Shown here: positions 1 through 8,011 of the stretch, piece after piece | Numbering within the stretch: the first letter of the stretch is position 1 | Layout of the letters: every line of letters begins with the position of its first letter | NCBI GenBank assembly: GCA_964486555.1 | Contig: CAZANP010000014.1 | Location: 1 to 36,562 of the forward strand | Direction: 5' to 3' | DNA length: 36,562 nucleotides | DNA from: 4484-232 sp964486555 | GTDB lineage: Bacteria > Thermotogota > Thermotogae > Thermotogales > Thermotogaceae | Translations under genes and position numbers: made by a program | The notes under the pieces: model-generated | Databases searched by the model: none | The model's input: only the letters and a program-made list of their open reading frames with translations | Told to the model about the DNA's origin: nothing

Positions 1-17
1 GTTAATGGTTCACGAGA

Positions 18-1331
18 TCAACTTTTCAAGAATTCCATGAGCCATTTTGCACTATCCTTCAGATATCTTTTCTGTGTTTTGTAATCCACGTAGACTATGC
101 CGAAACGTTTTGAGTATCCATAGGACCATTCGAAGTTATCCATCAGCGACCATATGAAGTAGCCTTTTAAGTTCACTCCATCCTTTATAGCTTTGAGGGC
201 ACTTTCGAAATGTTTTTTCAGATAATCTATTCTGTAATCATCATGAACTTCTCCATCTACAAGGACATCTGGTCCTGCCATACCGTTTTCCGTGATGTAA
301 AGTGTTTTGTTGTACCTTCTGTGAAGCTCCATTAGCATATCGTACAAACCTTTTGGATATATCTCCCATCCCATCTCCGTCTTTGGAAGATCCCCCTCAA
401 CGTTTTTGTATCCAGGGAACTCCGGAGAATACGCTATGAGTTGCCTGGTGTAGTAATTCACACCGAAGAAATCTACAGGTTGAGATATCGTATTCAGATC
501 CTCTTCAGCAAAATCTAGATCAAATTTTTCAAATAGTTCTTTGATACTCTCAGGATACTCTCCTCTTGCTACAGGATCGTGGAAGAACCAGTTGACGATG
601 TCATCTACCATCTTCGAAGCTCTCACATCTTTTTCATCATCGCTAGCTGGTTCCACCTTGCTCACGACGTTGGTTATTCCTATGAAACCGTCTTTCACGA
701 TTTCTCTAAAAACCCTAACTGCTCGACCATGAGACAGCAAAAGGTTATGAGCAGCGATGAGAGCTTCACGTAAATCCTTATGACCCGGTGCGTGTATTCC
801 CATGTAGTACCCGAGAAAAGCCACACACCATGGCTCGTTGAGTGTTATCCAGTGTTTGACCCTATCACCGAGTTTTTCAAAAACGTATGCTGAGTATTCC
901 TCAAAATAATTTGGAATATCAGGATCTATCCACCCACCGTTTTTCTCGTACAACACTTGGGGAAGATCCCAGTGATAGAGCGTTATGAAAGGAACGATAT
1001 CGTTCTTCAAAAGTTCATCAACGAGACGCTGATAGAAATCCATCCCTTTTTCATTTTTCGTTTTTCCATCCGGCATGACTCGTGGCCAACTAATCGAAAA
1101 CCTGTAGGCGTCTAAACCGATCCTCTTCATGAGTTCCACATCTTCTTTGTATCTGTGGTAATGATCACATGCTACATCCCCTGTGTCGCCGTTGAGAATC
1201 TTTCCAGGGGTATGACTGAAAACATCCCATATGGACGGACCTTTACCATCTTCGTTCCATGCTCCTTCGATTTGATACGCCGCTGTCGCTACTCCAAACA
1301 GAAAATCCTTTGGAAAGTCGCTTCTTTTCAT
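18..1331 (-). CDS. bglA: Beta-glucosidase, glycoside hydrolase family 1
   Basis: A cytoplasmic retaining exo-glycosidase that removes terminal beta-glucosyl (often also beta-galactosyl) residues from short oligosaccharides. The 437-aa length is normal for a bacterial GH1 enzyme and there is no signal peptide. The N-terminal GH1 signature lies around residues 9-25 (FLFGVATAAYQIEG). The acid/base Glu is E166 in TLNEPW and the nucleophile is E348 in YITENG. The C-terminal WSLMDNFEW motif of the aglycone site is also present. The start is an ATG preceded by GGAGGAGAAAGT. It lies 13 nt downstream of the unrecognised gene at 1345-2184 and is probably co-transcribed with it. The family and reaction are secure; the preferred natural substrate cannot be read from sequence. 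It sits far from the large sugar locus at 20866-34216. Confidence 0.95.
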   Translation of the reverse strand: MKRSDFPKDFLFGVATAAYQIEGAWNEDGKGPSIWDVFSHTPGKILNGDTGDVACDHYHRYKEDVELMKRIGLDAYRFSISWPRVMPDGKTKNEKGMDFYQRLVDELLKNDIVPFITLYHWDLPQVLYEKNGGWIDPDIPNYFEEYSAYVFEKLGDRVKHWITLNEPWCVAFLGYYMGIHAPGHKDLREALIAAHNLLLSHGRAVRVFREIVKDGFIGITNVVSKVEPASDDEKDVRASKMVDDIVNWFFHDPVARGEYPESIKELFEKFDLDFAEEDLNTISQPVDFFGVNYYTRQLIAYSPEFPGYKNVEGDLPKTEMGWEIYPKGLYDMLMELHRRYNKTLYITENGMAGPDVLVDGEVHDDYRIDYLKKHFESALKAIKDGVNLKGYFIWSLMDNFEWSYGYSKRFGIVYVDYKTQKRYLKDSAKWLMEFLKS

Positions 1332-1344
1332 ACTTTCTCCTCCT

Positions 1345-2184
1345 CTAAAGTATTGATTTTTCTTTCAGAAAATCTATTACATCTTCATCTATCTTTAAGA
1401 ACGCTCCTATCAGATCGTTAAGGATCTTCCAGATCTCCACAAGGGTTTTCTCAGGTTCATCACTCATGACCAAAGCATCGGTTATCTTTGAAAGATCCCA
1501 CTTTTCTATCTTGGGAATGCTTTTACACCATTTTTCGAAGTTTTCCTCTAAAAATCTCTGAGACAGTTCGTCAGTCTCTTTTAAGTCATCGAAAAAACCT
1601 TTTAAAATCTCAAAGTCCCTTGAAGGATTCACTATTATCTCGAAGAGAGTTGTATTTTCCGCTTCATAAGAATGCTTGGAGGCAATGGATTTAACGATAA
1701 CGCTGAAAGCTCTCGAGAGAACGTGCTTGCCCCAAGTTCTTTTGAGCATGTCTTGCACTTTGAAGAAGAAACTCGAATCTACAAGAACGAAGAAGGATAA
1801 GTCGTCCGAGAAACCTGGATTCACGGTTATGAAATTTCCCTTGAGCTCTTTCCCCTCTACAGCTATCAGATTTAACATGTTGAAAAGGGATACAGCTTCA
1901 TTCTTGGGCAATTTTTTCACACCGAATTCTTCAAAAATTTCCAGCTGATCCAAAAAATCCTGGATGTTCTCGGTTCTTGTGAAGATTTTCATCTTTCTAT
2001 CCGTTATTTTCTCTATCCCTTCCAAGATCTCGGCATCACTTTCTTCCTTGAAATCCGAATAAATCATCGAACCGTGAAAATCCAGGAAAAAGTCGTTATC
2101 TATCTTTATGAGGCAAGGAGCTCTGTACTCAGAGATCTCGGAGATATCAAAAGAATTATCAAAAATTAAGAAAATCTTTTCCAT
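1345..2184 (-). CDS. Hypothetical protein, 279 aa
   Basis: I do not recognise this protein. It is soluble, acidic and rich in Phe, Glu and Lys, with no signal peptide, membrane segment or familiar catalytic motif. The N-terminus (MEKIFLIFDNSF) alternates hydrophobic residues like a beta strand; the C-terminal third looks helical. The open frame extends 27 codons further upstream. I start it at the ATG at 2184 because GGAGGTG lies at the right distance before it (TGGAGGTGTGTTTTCATG), whereas the upstream extension would run through the divergent promoter region. It precedes bglA by 13 nt on the same strand and is divergent from the DUF1611 gene. A regulatory or structural role is possible, but nothing in the sequence shows it. 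Confidence 0.7.
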   Translation of the reverse strand: MEKIFLIFDNSFDISEISEYRAPCLIKIDNDFFLDFHGSMIYSDFKEESDAEILEGIEKITDRKMKIFTRTENIQDFLDQLEIFEEFGVKKLPKNEAVSLFNMLNLIAVEGKELKGNFITVNPGFSDDLSFFVLVDSSFFFKVQDMLKRTWGKHVLSRAFSVIVKSIASKHSYEAENTTLFEIIVNPSRDFEILKGFFDDLKETDELSQRFLEENFEKWCKSIPKIEKWDLSKITDALVMSDEPEKTLVEIWKILNDLIGAFLKIDEDVIDFLKEKSIL

Positions 2185-2214
2185 GAAAACACACCTCCAA
2201 AGGGGGGTACGAGG

Positions 2215-2223
2215 TGATATAAT
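2215..2223 (+). promoter_or_regulatory. Putative extended -10 promoter for the DUF1611-epimerase pair
   Basis: TGATATAAT matches the extended -10 consensus (TGnTATAAT) exactly. No good -35 box lies 17 nt upstream, which is typical of extended -10 promoters. Transcription would start near 2230 and leave a leader of about 50 nt before the TTG start at 2280. The site lies in the 95-nt gap between divergent genes. Confidence 0.5.
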
Positions 2224-2279
2224 TCCAGATAAGATTTTATCATCGTTTTGGGCTCCGATCTCCATATGGGGGGATTCTT

Positions 2280-3314
2280 TTGAGGATAAAGGATTTTTTC
2301 AAGGAGGGAACTCCCACTGCTATTCTTGCTGTAGGACAGCTCGGAACCATCCACGCTAAGACAACTTACGGTCTTCTGAGACACAGCAGGGTCTTAAAAC
2401 CCGTATGTGTCATAGCAGAGCAGGTGGGGGAGGATCTGGAGAAATTTGTAAAACCAGTCAGATACAAAGTTCCAATAGTTAAAGATATCGATACAGCTTT
2501 TTCTATGGGAGCTGAAGTTCTAACACTCGGAATATCGAATCCAGGGGGGTTTTTGGACGAAAAGTTGAAACCCTATATAAGAGAAGCGATAGAAAAAGGT
2601 ATGGATGTACTTTCAGGTCTCCATGTGAAAATATCCCAGATAGAGGAGTTCAAGGAACTAGCTGATAGGAGAGGTGTCAGGATAATCGACGTGAGGATTC
2701 CCCCCAAGGAGTTGAAGGTGCTAAGAGGCGACCTCTACAAACGTAAAGCGAAGGTGATATGTGTTCTTGGAACAGATTGCGTTGTTGGTAAAAGAACAAC
2801 GGCTGTTCAACTCTGGGAAAGGGTGTTGGAGAGAGGTTTAAAAGCGGGATTCATAGCGACTGGACAGACTGGGATAATAATAGGAGCAGATGAGGGAATA
2901 GTGCTCGATGCCGTTCCTTCTGATTTCGTCTCCGGTGTCATGGAAAACATGGTAGTGAAACTTGATAGAGAAGGGAAAGAATACATATTTGTGGAAGGAC
3001 AAGGATCTTTACTCCATCCAGCCTATGGGCAGGTGACACTGGGCATAATCCACGGTTCAAAACCAGATTTCATCGTAATGGTTCACGATCCTGATCGCAA
3101 GGGATTCGATTCCTTCCCAGATATTCCCTTCCAACCATGTCTTGAAAAGGAAATAGAGCTTGCTGAAACATTCTCAAGGGGAGGGAAGGTCATAGCGGTC
3201 TCCGTTATAGGAAAAGGAAGTAAAAATGTGAAGACGAACCTTCCCGTATTCGACCCCTTCGATGAAGAAGATCTCGATTTTGTGATAGATGAGATTTTAA
3301 GGAGGGATGAATGA
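2280..3314 (+). CDS. DUF1611 family protein (DgcN-like P-loop protein)
   Basis: A 344-aa cytoplasmic protein of the DUF1611 family: an N-terminal Rossmann-like domain (about 1-150), then a P-loop-like domain with GTDCVVGKRT at 164-173. One family member, DgcN, is described as a D-glutamate N-acetyltransferase working with the racemase DgcA. The next gene here is a DgcA-like enolase-superfamily epimerase and overlaps this one by 4 nt, so the two probably act on the same substrate. The start is TTG at 2280 with GGGGGG at 2268-2273 as the ribosome binding site; no better in-frame start is seen. The family call is strong. The acetyltransferase function is only inherited from the distant relative and may not hold, because the partner looks like a dipeptide epimerase. 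Confidence 0.8.
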   Translation: MRIKDFFKEGTPTAILAVGQLGTIHAKTTYGLLRHSRVLKPVCVIAEQVGEDLEKFVKPVRYKVPIVKDIDTAFSMGAEVLTLGISNPGGFLDEKLKPYIREAIEKGMDVLSGLHVKISQIEEFKELADRRGVRIIDVRIPPKELKVLRGDLYKRKAKVICVLGTDCVVGKRTTAVQLWERVLERGLKAGFIATGQTGIIIGADEGIVLDAVPSDFVSGVMENMVVKLDREGKEYIFVEGQGSLLHPAYGQVTLGIIHGSKPDFIVMVHDPDRKGFDSFPDIPFQPCLEKEIELAETFSRGGKVIAVSVIGKGSKNVKTNLPVFDPFDEEDLDFVIDEILRRDE

Positions 3315-4348
3315 TGGGATATGTGGTAAAAGATGTTGTCATCGAGGAGAAGGAATACGAGTACGTAAAGCCCTTCAGCATTTCACTCGGAACTCATTTC
3401 AAGGAGAAAAACGTGGAGATCAAACTGATTCTGGATGACGGAACAGAGGGCTTGGGAGAAGCATCACCTTCTTTTTTCATCTCTGGGGAAACCGGGGAAA
3501 TTTTGATGGGAATCTCTGAGAAAGTCAGGGATATTCTGATGGGAAGGGATGTTAGAAGTTACAGGAAGATATGGGAAGATTTGGAAGCTCTGAAAGCAAC
3601 CCCCGCCATAAAAGCAGGAGCTCAGTTTGCAGTTTTGGATGCTCTATGTAAAAAACTCGATATACCACCTTATCAATTCCTGGGAGGAGAAAGAGATGAG
3701 ATAGAAACCGACAAAACTATCGGCATAGGAAAACTGGATGAGATGGTTGAGGAAGCGAAAGAGATAGGAAAAGAAGGTTTCAGGGTCATCAAAGTCAAAG
3801 TTGGAACCTCAGTCGAAGAGGATGTGGAAAAAGTTGTTAGAATTCAGGAGGCTGTTCCCGACGTTGAACTCGTTGTGGACGCCAATCAGGGTTACAAACC
3901 CAAAGAAGCTGTGGCTTTCGCAAGGGAAATTTACAAAGAAGGAGTAAAAGTTAAACTATTCGAACAACCTGTTCTGAAGTGGGATATCGAGGGATTGAGA
4001 TTTGTCAGATACAACTGCCCCTATCCTGTAGCAGCAGATGAGAGCGTTTTCACAAGATACGACGCTTACAGGCTTGTGAAAGAAGATTGTGTTGACTATA
4101 TAAACATAAAACTCATGAAATCTGGCCTTCTCGAAGCTTTAGCTATAGTCGAAATAGCGAAATCTGCAAACGTTAAGTTGATGATAGGTTGTATGGGAGA
4201 GACCAGCCTTGGGATAAGCCAGAGCGCTCATTTTGCAGGAGGTTTGGGGGCTTTCTCACATCACGATCTTGACTCTCATCTTTTGATAAAAGAGAAGGAA
4301 TTCAGAGGTAGATTCAAACAGGAAGGCCCCATGTTGAAGCTCTATTAA
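3311..4348 (+). CDS. Dipeptide epimerase, enolase superfamily (L-Ala-D/L-Glu type)
   Basis: A 345-aa enolase-superfamily enzyme of the muconate-lactonizing subgroup. It epimerises the C-terminal residue of a dipeptide, as in recycling of murein L-Ala-D-Glu. The capping domain is followed by a barrel with the catalytic KxK pair K161/K163, metal ligands D190, E218 and D243, and the opposite base K267. The GCMGE stretch around 293-297 and the D319-x-D321 motif, which in known dipeptide epimerases holds the substrate amino group, favour a dipeptide over an N-acyl amino acid. ATG start codons at 3311 and 3314 both fit the AAGGAGGG site; the first overlaps the DUF1611 stop (ATGA). A T. maritima homologue is known to epimerise dipeptides. 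The gene converges on the ABC ATPase and their stop codons overlap at TTAA. Confidence 0.9.
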   Translation: MMGYVVKDVVIEEKEYEYVKPFSISLGTHFKEKNVEIKLILDDGTEGLGEASPSFFISGETGEILMGISEKVRDILMGRDVRSYRKIWEDLEALKATPAIKAGAQFAVLDALCKKLDIPPYQFLGGERDEIETDKTIGIGKLDEMVEEAKEIGKEGFRVIKVKVGTSVEEDVEKVVRIQEAVPDVELVVDANQGYKPKEAVAFAREIYKEGVKVKLFEQPVLKWDIEGLRFVRYNCPYPVAADESVFTRYDAYRLVKEDCVDYINIKLMKSGLLEALAIVEIAKSANVKLMIGCMGETSLGISQSAHFAGGLGAFSHHDLDSHLLIKEKEFRGRFKQEGPMLKLY

Positions 4349-5079
4349 TCGATCTTCTTTCCGCATTCGAGGAGAACACCGTATTTGAGGGGAACGTCTA
4401 TACTATTCGGCCTCATTTTGAAGAGGTCCAGAAGAGTGCCTTCAAACGAAACGTTCCCATTTTCGAGGAGAATAGCTTCATCGATACCTTCCACATATTC
4501 AAGATCGTGCGTCACCAGGATTATCCCCTTACCTTCTTTTTTCAGTTGTTTTATTACTTCCATAATTTCCTTCTTGGATTCAGGATCCAACATGGAAGTG
4601 GGTTCATCCAAAGCCAGAAAATCTGGTGACATCGCTAGGATAGACGCTATGGCGAGTCTCTGCTTTTGACCTCCTGAGAGATTCAGGGGATCTTCTTTTT
4701 TGAGATCTGAAAGACCAACAACCGATAAAGCCCATTCCACTCTTTCCACCATCTTACTTCTTGGAAGTCCCATGTTTTCAAGGGCAAAGGCAACATCCTC
4801 TTCAACGGTGGATCCAACGATTTGAGAAGATGGTACCTGAAAAACATATCCCACTCTTTTCCTGAGTTCCCATACATCCTTCACTGGTTCATCGTTTATC
4901 AAGATTTCTCCCTTTGAAGGTCTCAAAATCCCTGACATTATCTTGAGAAAAGTTGATTTCCCTGAACCGTTCTCACCTAAGATTAAGTACATTCTGCCAC
5001 TTTCGAACTCTAAGGAAACATCCTTTAACACCCAGGTGGTATCATATTTAAACCATACATTCAGAAAAGAGACTTTCAT
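4345..5079 (-). CDS. ECF/CbiO-type ABC transporter ATPase
   Basis: A single-domain ABC ATPase of 244 aa with Walker A GENGSGKST (about 36-44), signature LSGGQKQR, Walker B LALDEPTSMLD and switch THD. The Q-loop context, FQVPSSQIVGSTVEEDVAFA, is characteristic of the cobalt/ECF vitamin transporter ATPases (CbiO/EcfA). No EcfT or substrate-binding S component is nearby, so partners would be encoded elsewhere, as is usual for shared ECF modules in Thermotoga. The gene overlaps the methyltransferase by 4 nt and is the last gene of the long minus-strand block. It meets the epimerase gene tail to tail with no room for a terminator. The assignment as an ECF ATPase is good; the A versus A-prime paralogue is undecided. 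Confidence 0.85.
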   Translation of the reverse strand: MKVSFLNVWFKYDTTWVLKDVSLEFESGRMYLILGENGSGKSTFLKIMSGILRPSKGEILINDEPVKDVWELRKRVGYVFQVPSSQIVGSTVEEDVAFALENMGLPRSKMVERVEWALSVVGLSDLKKEDPLNLSGGQKQRLAIASILAMSPDFLALDEPTSMLDPESKKEIMEVIKQLKKEGKGIILVTHDLEYVEGIDEAILLENGNVSFEGTLLDLFKMRPNSIDVPLKYGVLLECGKKID

Positions 5080-5708
5080 TTCTCCTCAACAGCTCCTTTA
5101 ACGGATCTGTATATTCTAATTCCCCCCTCCTTCCACACATCCTCAACGTTCCCAAAAACCTCCTCCATGTATCCTTTTATCCTTTTTCCTCCCTTATTGT
5201 GATACGCTACCATCTGGAGGCTTCCTCCATCGTTCAGATGATCAGGGGCATCTTCAATTATTTTCATCCATACCTTCTTTCCAGCAACTATAGGTGGATT
5301 ACAGACTATCATATCGAACTTCATATCTTTCCATGGTTCGTAGAGATCTCCCCATCTTATATCCACATCGACGTTGTTATCTTTTGCGTTGATCTTTGCG
5401 AATTCCACCGCTCTTTTGTTTATATCACTCATGAAAACCTTCATCCTCGGGTATTCTTTCTTCACGACAATACCTATAACACCGTAACCACATCCAAGAT
5501 CCAGTAAACTCTCCCCATGGACCACCATGTGGTCGAGCAATATCTTAGTGGCTTTATCTATCCTTCCGTATGAGTAAACCCCTGAAGGGGTTTTGAAGAG
5601 ATACTCATGCCCATTTTTCAAAACGAGCTTTGCTACTTTCACCTTCAACTTGGAAGTTGGTTCGACCGTATAGTAATGTTCGAATTTTTTCTTCTCCGTG
5701 TCGTTCAC
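5076..5708 (-). CDS. RsmC/RlmG-like SAM-dependent methyltransferase
   Basis: A 210-aa class I methyltransferase with the MTS domain. SAM-binding motif I is LLDLGCGYGVIGI (about 68-80), the acidic strand-2 residue follows in FMSDINKRAV, and the catalytic NPPI motif is at 137-140. NPP[FYWI] motifs belong to N-methyltransferases acting on planar amines; the closest families modify guanine N2 in 16S or 23S rRNA (RsmC, RlmG). Those E. coli enzymes carry an extra N-terminal half that is absent here, so this is the short single-domain form common in thermophiles and Firmicutes. It overlaps both neighbours by 4 nt, between RNase G and the ABC ATPase. The ribosomal target fits the neighbouring RNase G and hpf, but the exact nucleotide is unknown. 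Confidence 0.85.
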   Translation of the reverse strand: MNDTEKKKFEHYYTVEPTSKLKVKVAKLVLKNGHEYLFKTPSGVYSYGRIDKATKILLDHMVVHGESLLDLGCGYGVIGIVVKKEYPRMKVFMSDINKRAVEFAKINAKDNNVDVDIRWGDLYEPWKDMKFDMIVCNPPIVAGKKVWMKIIEDAPDHLNDGGSLQMVAYHNKGGKRIKGYMEEVFGNVEDVWKEGGIRIYRSVKGAVEEK

Positions 5709-7126
5709 CTCCTTTTGAGTTTCAGGTCATAAGTGTTCGGATCTGGCCAATCGAAGGAAACCTCGATATTTTTCTTAACCTTCTTTCTCAGGAGTCTCAA
5801 GTTTTCCGAATTCAAATACCCTGAAAGGTTCCTGTGAACCCTTATGAAAAAGGAAATGGTGTTATCATCCTCAGAGAACTTCCTCAGCTCGTTTTCCAAT
5901 CTATCACGAATTATTTTGGGAGATAAGACCTTCCCCGTTCCTCCACACACTGGACACTTCGTAAACATCTTGATATCGTGAGGAGGAGAAGTTCTCTTCC
6001 TTGTCATCTCAAGAAGACCCAATCTGGTGAAACCGAGCACTTCTGTCTTTGCTTTGTCCTTCAGTAACTCTTTTTTCAGTGTTTCAAGGACCTTTCTCCT
6101 ATCGTCTTCGTATTCCATCGTTATGAAATCTATTATTATGATTCCTCCTATGTTCCTCAATCTCATCTGCCTGCATATTTCCTTCGCAGCTTCCAGATTG
6201 ATGTTCAAGGACAATTCCCTCTGATCTTTAGCTTCTATGTAAGCTGATGAGTTGACATCTATCACTGTCATGGCTTCCGTCACTTCTATAACGATACTTC
6301 CACCGTTTTCCAAATCCACAACTTTAGAATTCAACTCCTTCAATTTATCGTAGATGCCGTATTCATCGAATACGTCTCCCCCAGCGAGGTTAACGGAGGG
6401 TCTTTTTGGCATTTTTGATATATACGAAGAAATTTTTTCGAACGCTTTTAAGTCGTTCACTACAACTTCATTCACACTTCCATCTAATCTTTCCCTCAGG
6501 ATGAAATCGAGTGTTTCTGGTTCCTCCCTCAGTATCTTTGGTTTCCTTGACCTCTTGAATTTCTTCAGGATATCTTCCCATTCTCTTTTCATTTCTTCAT
6601 ACTCTTCCAATATCTCTGATTCTCCCACACCCTCAGAAGCAGTTCTTAGGACGACACCGTAACCTTCCTTCAAGAGGTTTTTCAGTATATTTTTCAACCT
6701 GTTCCTTTCATCCTTATCAACGATCTTTTTCGAAATGCCTTTAGCTTTGGACAGAGGAAAGAAAACAAGAAAATGGCCCGCCAGGCTCAGTTTGGTTGTA
6801 ACCTGGGGGCCTTTATTTCCAACCGCATCCTTTTTGACCTGAACCAGTATCTTATCACCTTCTGTGATTTTTTTCCCACCCAATATGGTATCTATGTAAG
6901 TTTTCGTCAGATCCCTCAATCGCAAGAAAGCGTTTTTCCCTTTACCGATATTGACGAACGCTGCATCTAGCGCAGGAACGATCTTTTCAACCTTTCCAAG
7001 ATATATGTTCCCTCTTATGCTTTCGATCTCTTCTGAGAAAACCTCGTACAACCTTCCATCTTCAAGAATGGCACCGGAGACGTTCTCTCCAGACACGTTT
7101 ATTAGAAGTTGCTTTATAACCCTCAC
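5705..7126 (-). CDS. rng: Ribonuclease E/G family endoribonuclease
   Basis: A 473-aa RNase G-like single-strand-specific endoribonuclease for rRNA and mRNA maturation, with no long RNase E scaffold tail. Residues about 35-115 form the S1 RNA-binding domain (GNIYLGKVEKIVPALDAAFV). The two magnesium-binding catalytic aspartates are D290 (TVIDVNS) and D333 (IIIIDFITM). The Zn-link CPVC is at 391-394. The start is uncertain: the GTG at 7126 lies inside the strong Shine-Dalgarno sequence AGAGGTGAGG and would leave no ribosome binding site of its own. An AUA codon at 7117 sits 8 nt after the AGG core and would give MKQLLINVSG, a natural RNase G N-terminus. The gene is 5 nt from hpf and overlaps the methyltransferase by 4 nt. 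Confidence 0.93.
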   Translation of the reverse strand: MRVIKQLLINVSGENVSGAILEDGRLYEVFSEEIESIRGNIYLGKVEKIVPALDAAFVNIGKGKNAFLRLRDLTKTYIDTILGGKKITEGDKILVQVKKDAVGNKGPQVTTKLSLAGHFLVFFPLSKAKGISKKIVDKDERNRLKNILKNLLKEGYGVVLRTASEGVGESEILEEYEEMKREWEDILKKFKRSRKPKILREEPETLDFILRERLDGSVNEVVVNDLKAFEKISSYISKMPKRPSVNLAGGDVFDEYGIYDKLKELNSKVVDLENGGSIVIEVTEAMTVIDVNSSAYIEAKDQRELSLNINLEAAKEICRQMRLRNIGGIIIIDFITMEYEDDRRKVLETLKKELLKDKAKTEVLGFTRLGLLEMTRKRTSPPHDIKMFTKCPVCGGTGKVLSPKIIRDRLENELRKFSEDDNTISFFIRVHRNLSGYLNSENLRLLRKKVKKNIEVSFDWPDPNTYDLKLKRR

Positions 7127-7130
7127 CTCT
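7121..7130 (-). promoter_or_regulatory. Shine-Dalgarno of RNase G that overlaps the nominal GTG start
   Basis: AGAGGTGAGG is an excellent ribosome binding site, but the only conventional in-frame start is the GTG inside it. The codon at proper spacing is AUA at 7117-7115. This site therefore decides between an unusual AUA start and a GTG start with no separate SD. Confidence 0.5.
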
Positions 7131-7131
7131 T

Positions 7132-7668
7132 TTATTCATAAAATTCTATGAGTCCGTATTTCTTTTCATCCTTGCGGAACAAGAGATTTATTTCCCCTGT
7201 GTCTATATTCCTGAAAACCAAAAACATGTGATCCATCGTTTCCATCTGAAGAAGGGCTTCTTCGAGATCCATTTGAAGTAGAGGAAGCCTTTTCTCAGAA
7301 ACGATTTTATCCTCTTCCTCCTCGGCTTTGACTTCGTTCAACATGGATTCAGCGAGTCCCCGAACACCACTTTTGTGTCTCACCCTCATCTTGTCTTTCG
7401 CTTTTTTAACTCTCTTTTCAAGAGCATCGGATACGAAATCTATCGCAGTGTAAACATCGGAGTTTCTCTCCTCTACATTTATCATCTCTCCTCTCATGTT
7501 AAGAATGATCTTTACAACGTAATTTTCTGCATCTTTTTCGATTCTAATTTCCATGGACGTTACATCGTCCTCCCTTAAAACTCTGTCCACTTTCTCAAGC
7601 CTTCTGTCTATATAGGCTTTCATGGCGTCGCTGAGTTCAAATCCTCTGGTTATGACTCTGTATTCCAC
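7132..7668 (-). CDS. hpf: Long-form ribosome hibernation promoting factor
   Basis: At 178 aa this is a long HPF (YfiA/RaiA superfamily), which binds the 30S decoding region and dimerises 70S ribosomes into inactive 100S particles. The N-terminal ribosome-binding domain spans about 1-100 (start MEYRVITRGFELSDAMKAYI, then basic helix KRVKKAKDKMRVRHK). A linker and the C-terminal dimerisation domain (about 120-178) follow, with the characteristic MDHMFLVFRNIDTGEINLL and LYRR-like LLFRKDEKKYGLIE stretch. The ATG is preceded by GAGGGATCTTTG. It lies 12 nt after atpC and 5 nt before RNase G, so it is expressed with the ATP synthase. That arrangement would couple ribosome silencing to energy metabolism, which is an inference. 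Confidence 0.93.
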   Translation of the reverse strand: MEYRVITRGFELSDAMKAYIDRRLEKVDRVLREDDVTSMEIRIEKDAENYVVKIILNMRGEMINVEERNSDVYTAIDFVSDALEKRVKKAKDKMRVRHKSGVRGLAESMLNEVKAEEEEDKIVSEKRLPLLQMDLEEALLQMETMDHMFLVFRNIDTGEINLLFRKDEKKYGLIEFYE

Positions 7669-7680
7669 AAAGATCCCTCC

Positions 7681-8010
7681 TCACTTTTTCACCTTCTGGG
7701 ATAATCTCTCGACTCTTTCCTTTGCCCTCATGAACCTGTGAGGATCTAAATCCTCTTTCTTACCAGCCTCTTCCGTCAGTATCACAACCTCCTTTCCGTC
7801 ACACGAAAGGATTCCACCAGCAACCTCTATCTCCTCAACATCACCATCACTGACTATCTTCACCTTACTGACAGCGAGACACGTTATTATAGGTGCCCTT
7901 CTTGGAAGGACCCCCATGGAACCTTCTGGCGTTCTGAAACTTACAAGGTAAGCCTCCTTCTCCAGAACCTTCCCATACGGTGTCAGGATCTTAACCAGCA
8001 CAGAAAACAC
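7681..8010 (-). CDS. atpC: ATP synthase F1 epsilon subunit
   Basis: A 109-aa epsilon subunit of the central stalk. The N-terminal beta-sandwich is clear (VKILTPYGKVLEKEAYLVSF, then GSMGVLPRRAPIITCL around 31-46), followed by a short helical hairpin rich in Lys, Arg and Glu. It is shorter than the roughly 135 aa common in mesophiles, so the regulatory C-terminal helices are trimmed; ATP-sensing inhibition by an extended epsilon may be weak. It is the last structural gene of the operon, 1 nt after atpD, as in the canonical B-E-F-H-A-G-D-C order. Confidence 0.95.
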   Translation of the reverse strand: MFSVLVKILTPYGKVLEKEAYLVSFRTPEGSMGVLPRRAPIITCLAVSKVKIVSDGDVEEIEVAGGILSCDGKEVVILTEEAGKKEDLDPHRFMRAKERVERLSQKVKK

Positions 8011-8011
8011 C

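Noticed and set aside
2185..2265. Upstream 27-codon extension of the 279-aa hypothetical protein
   Set aside because: It runs across the divergent promoter region and lacks an SD, while ATG 2184 has a perfect GGAGGTG.
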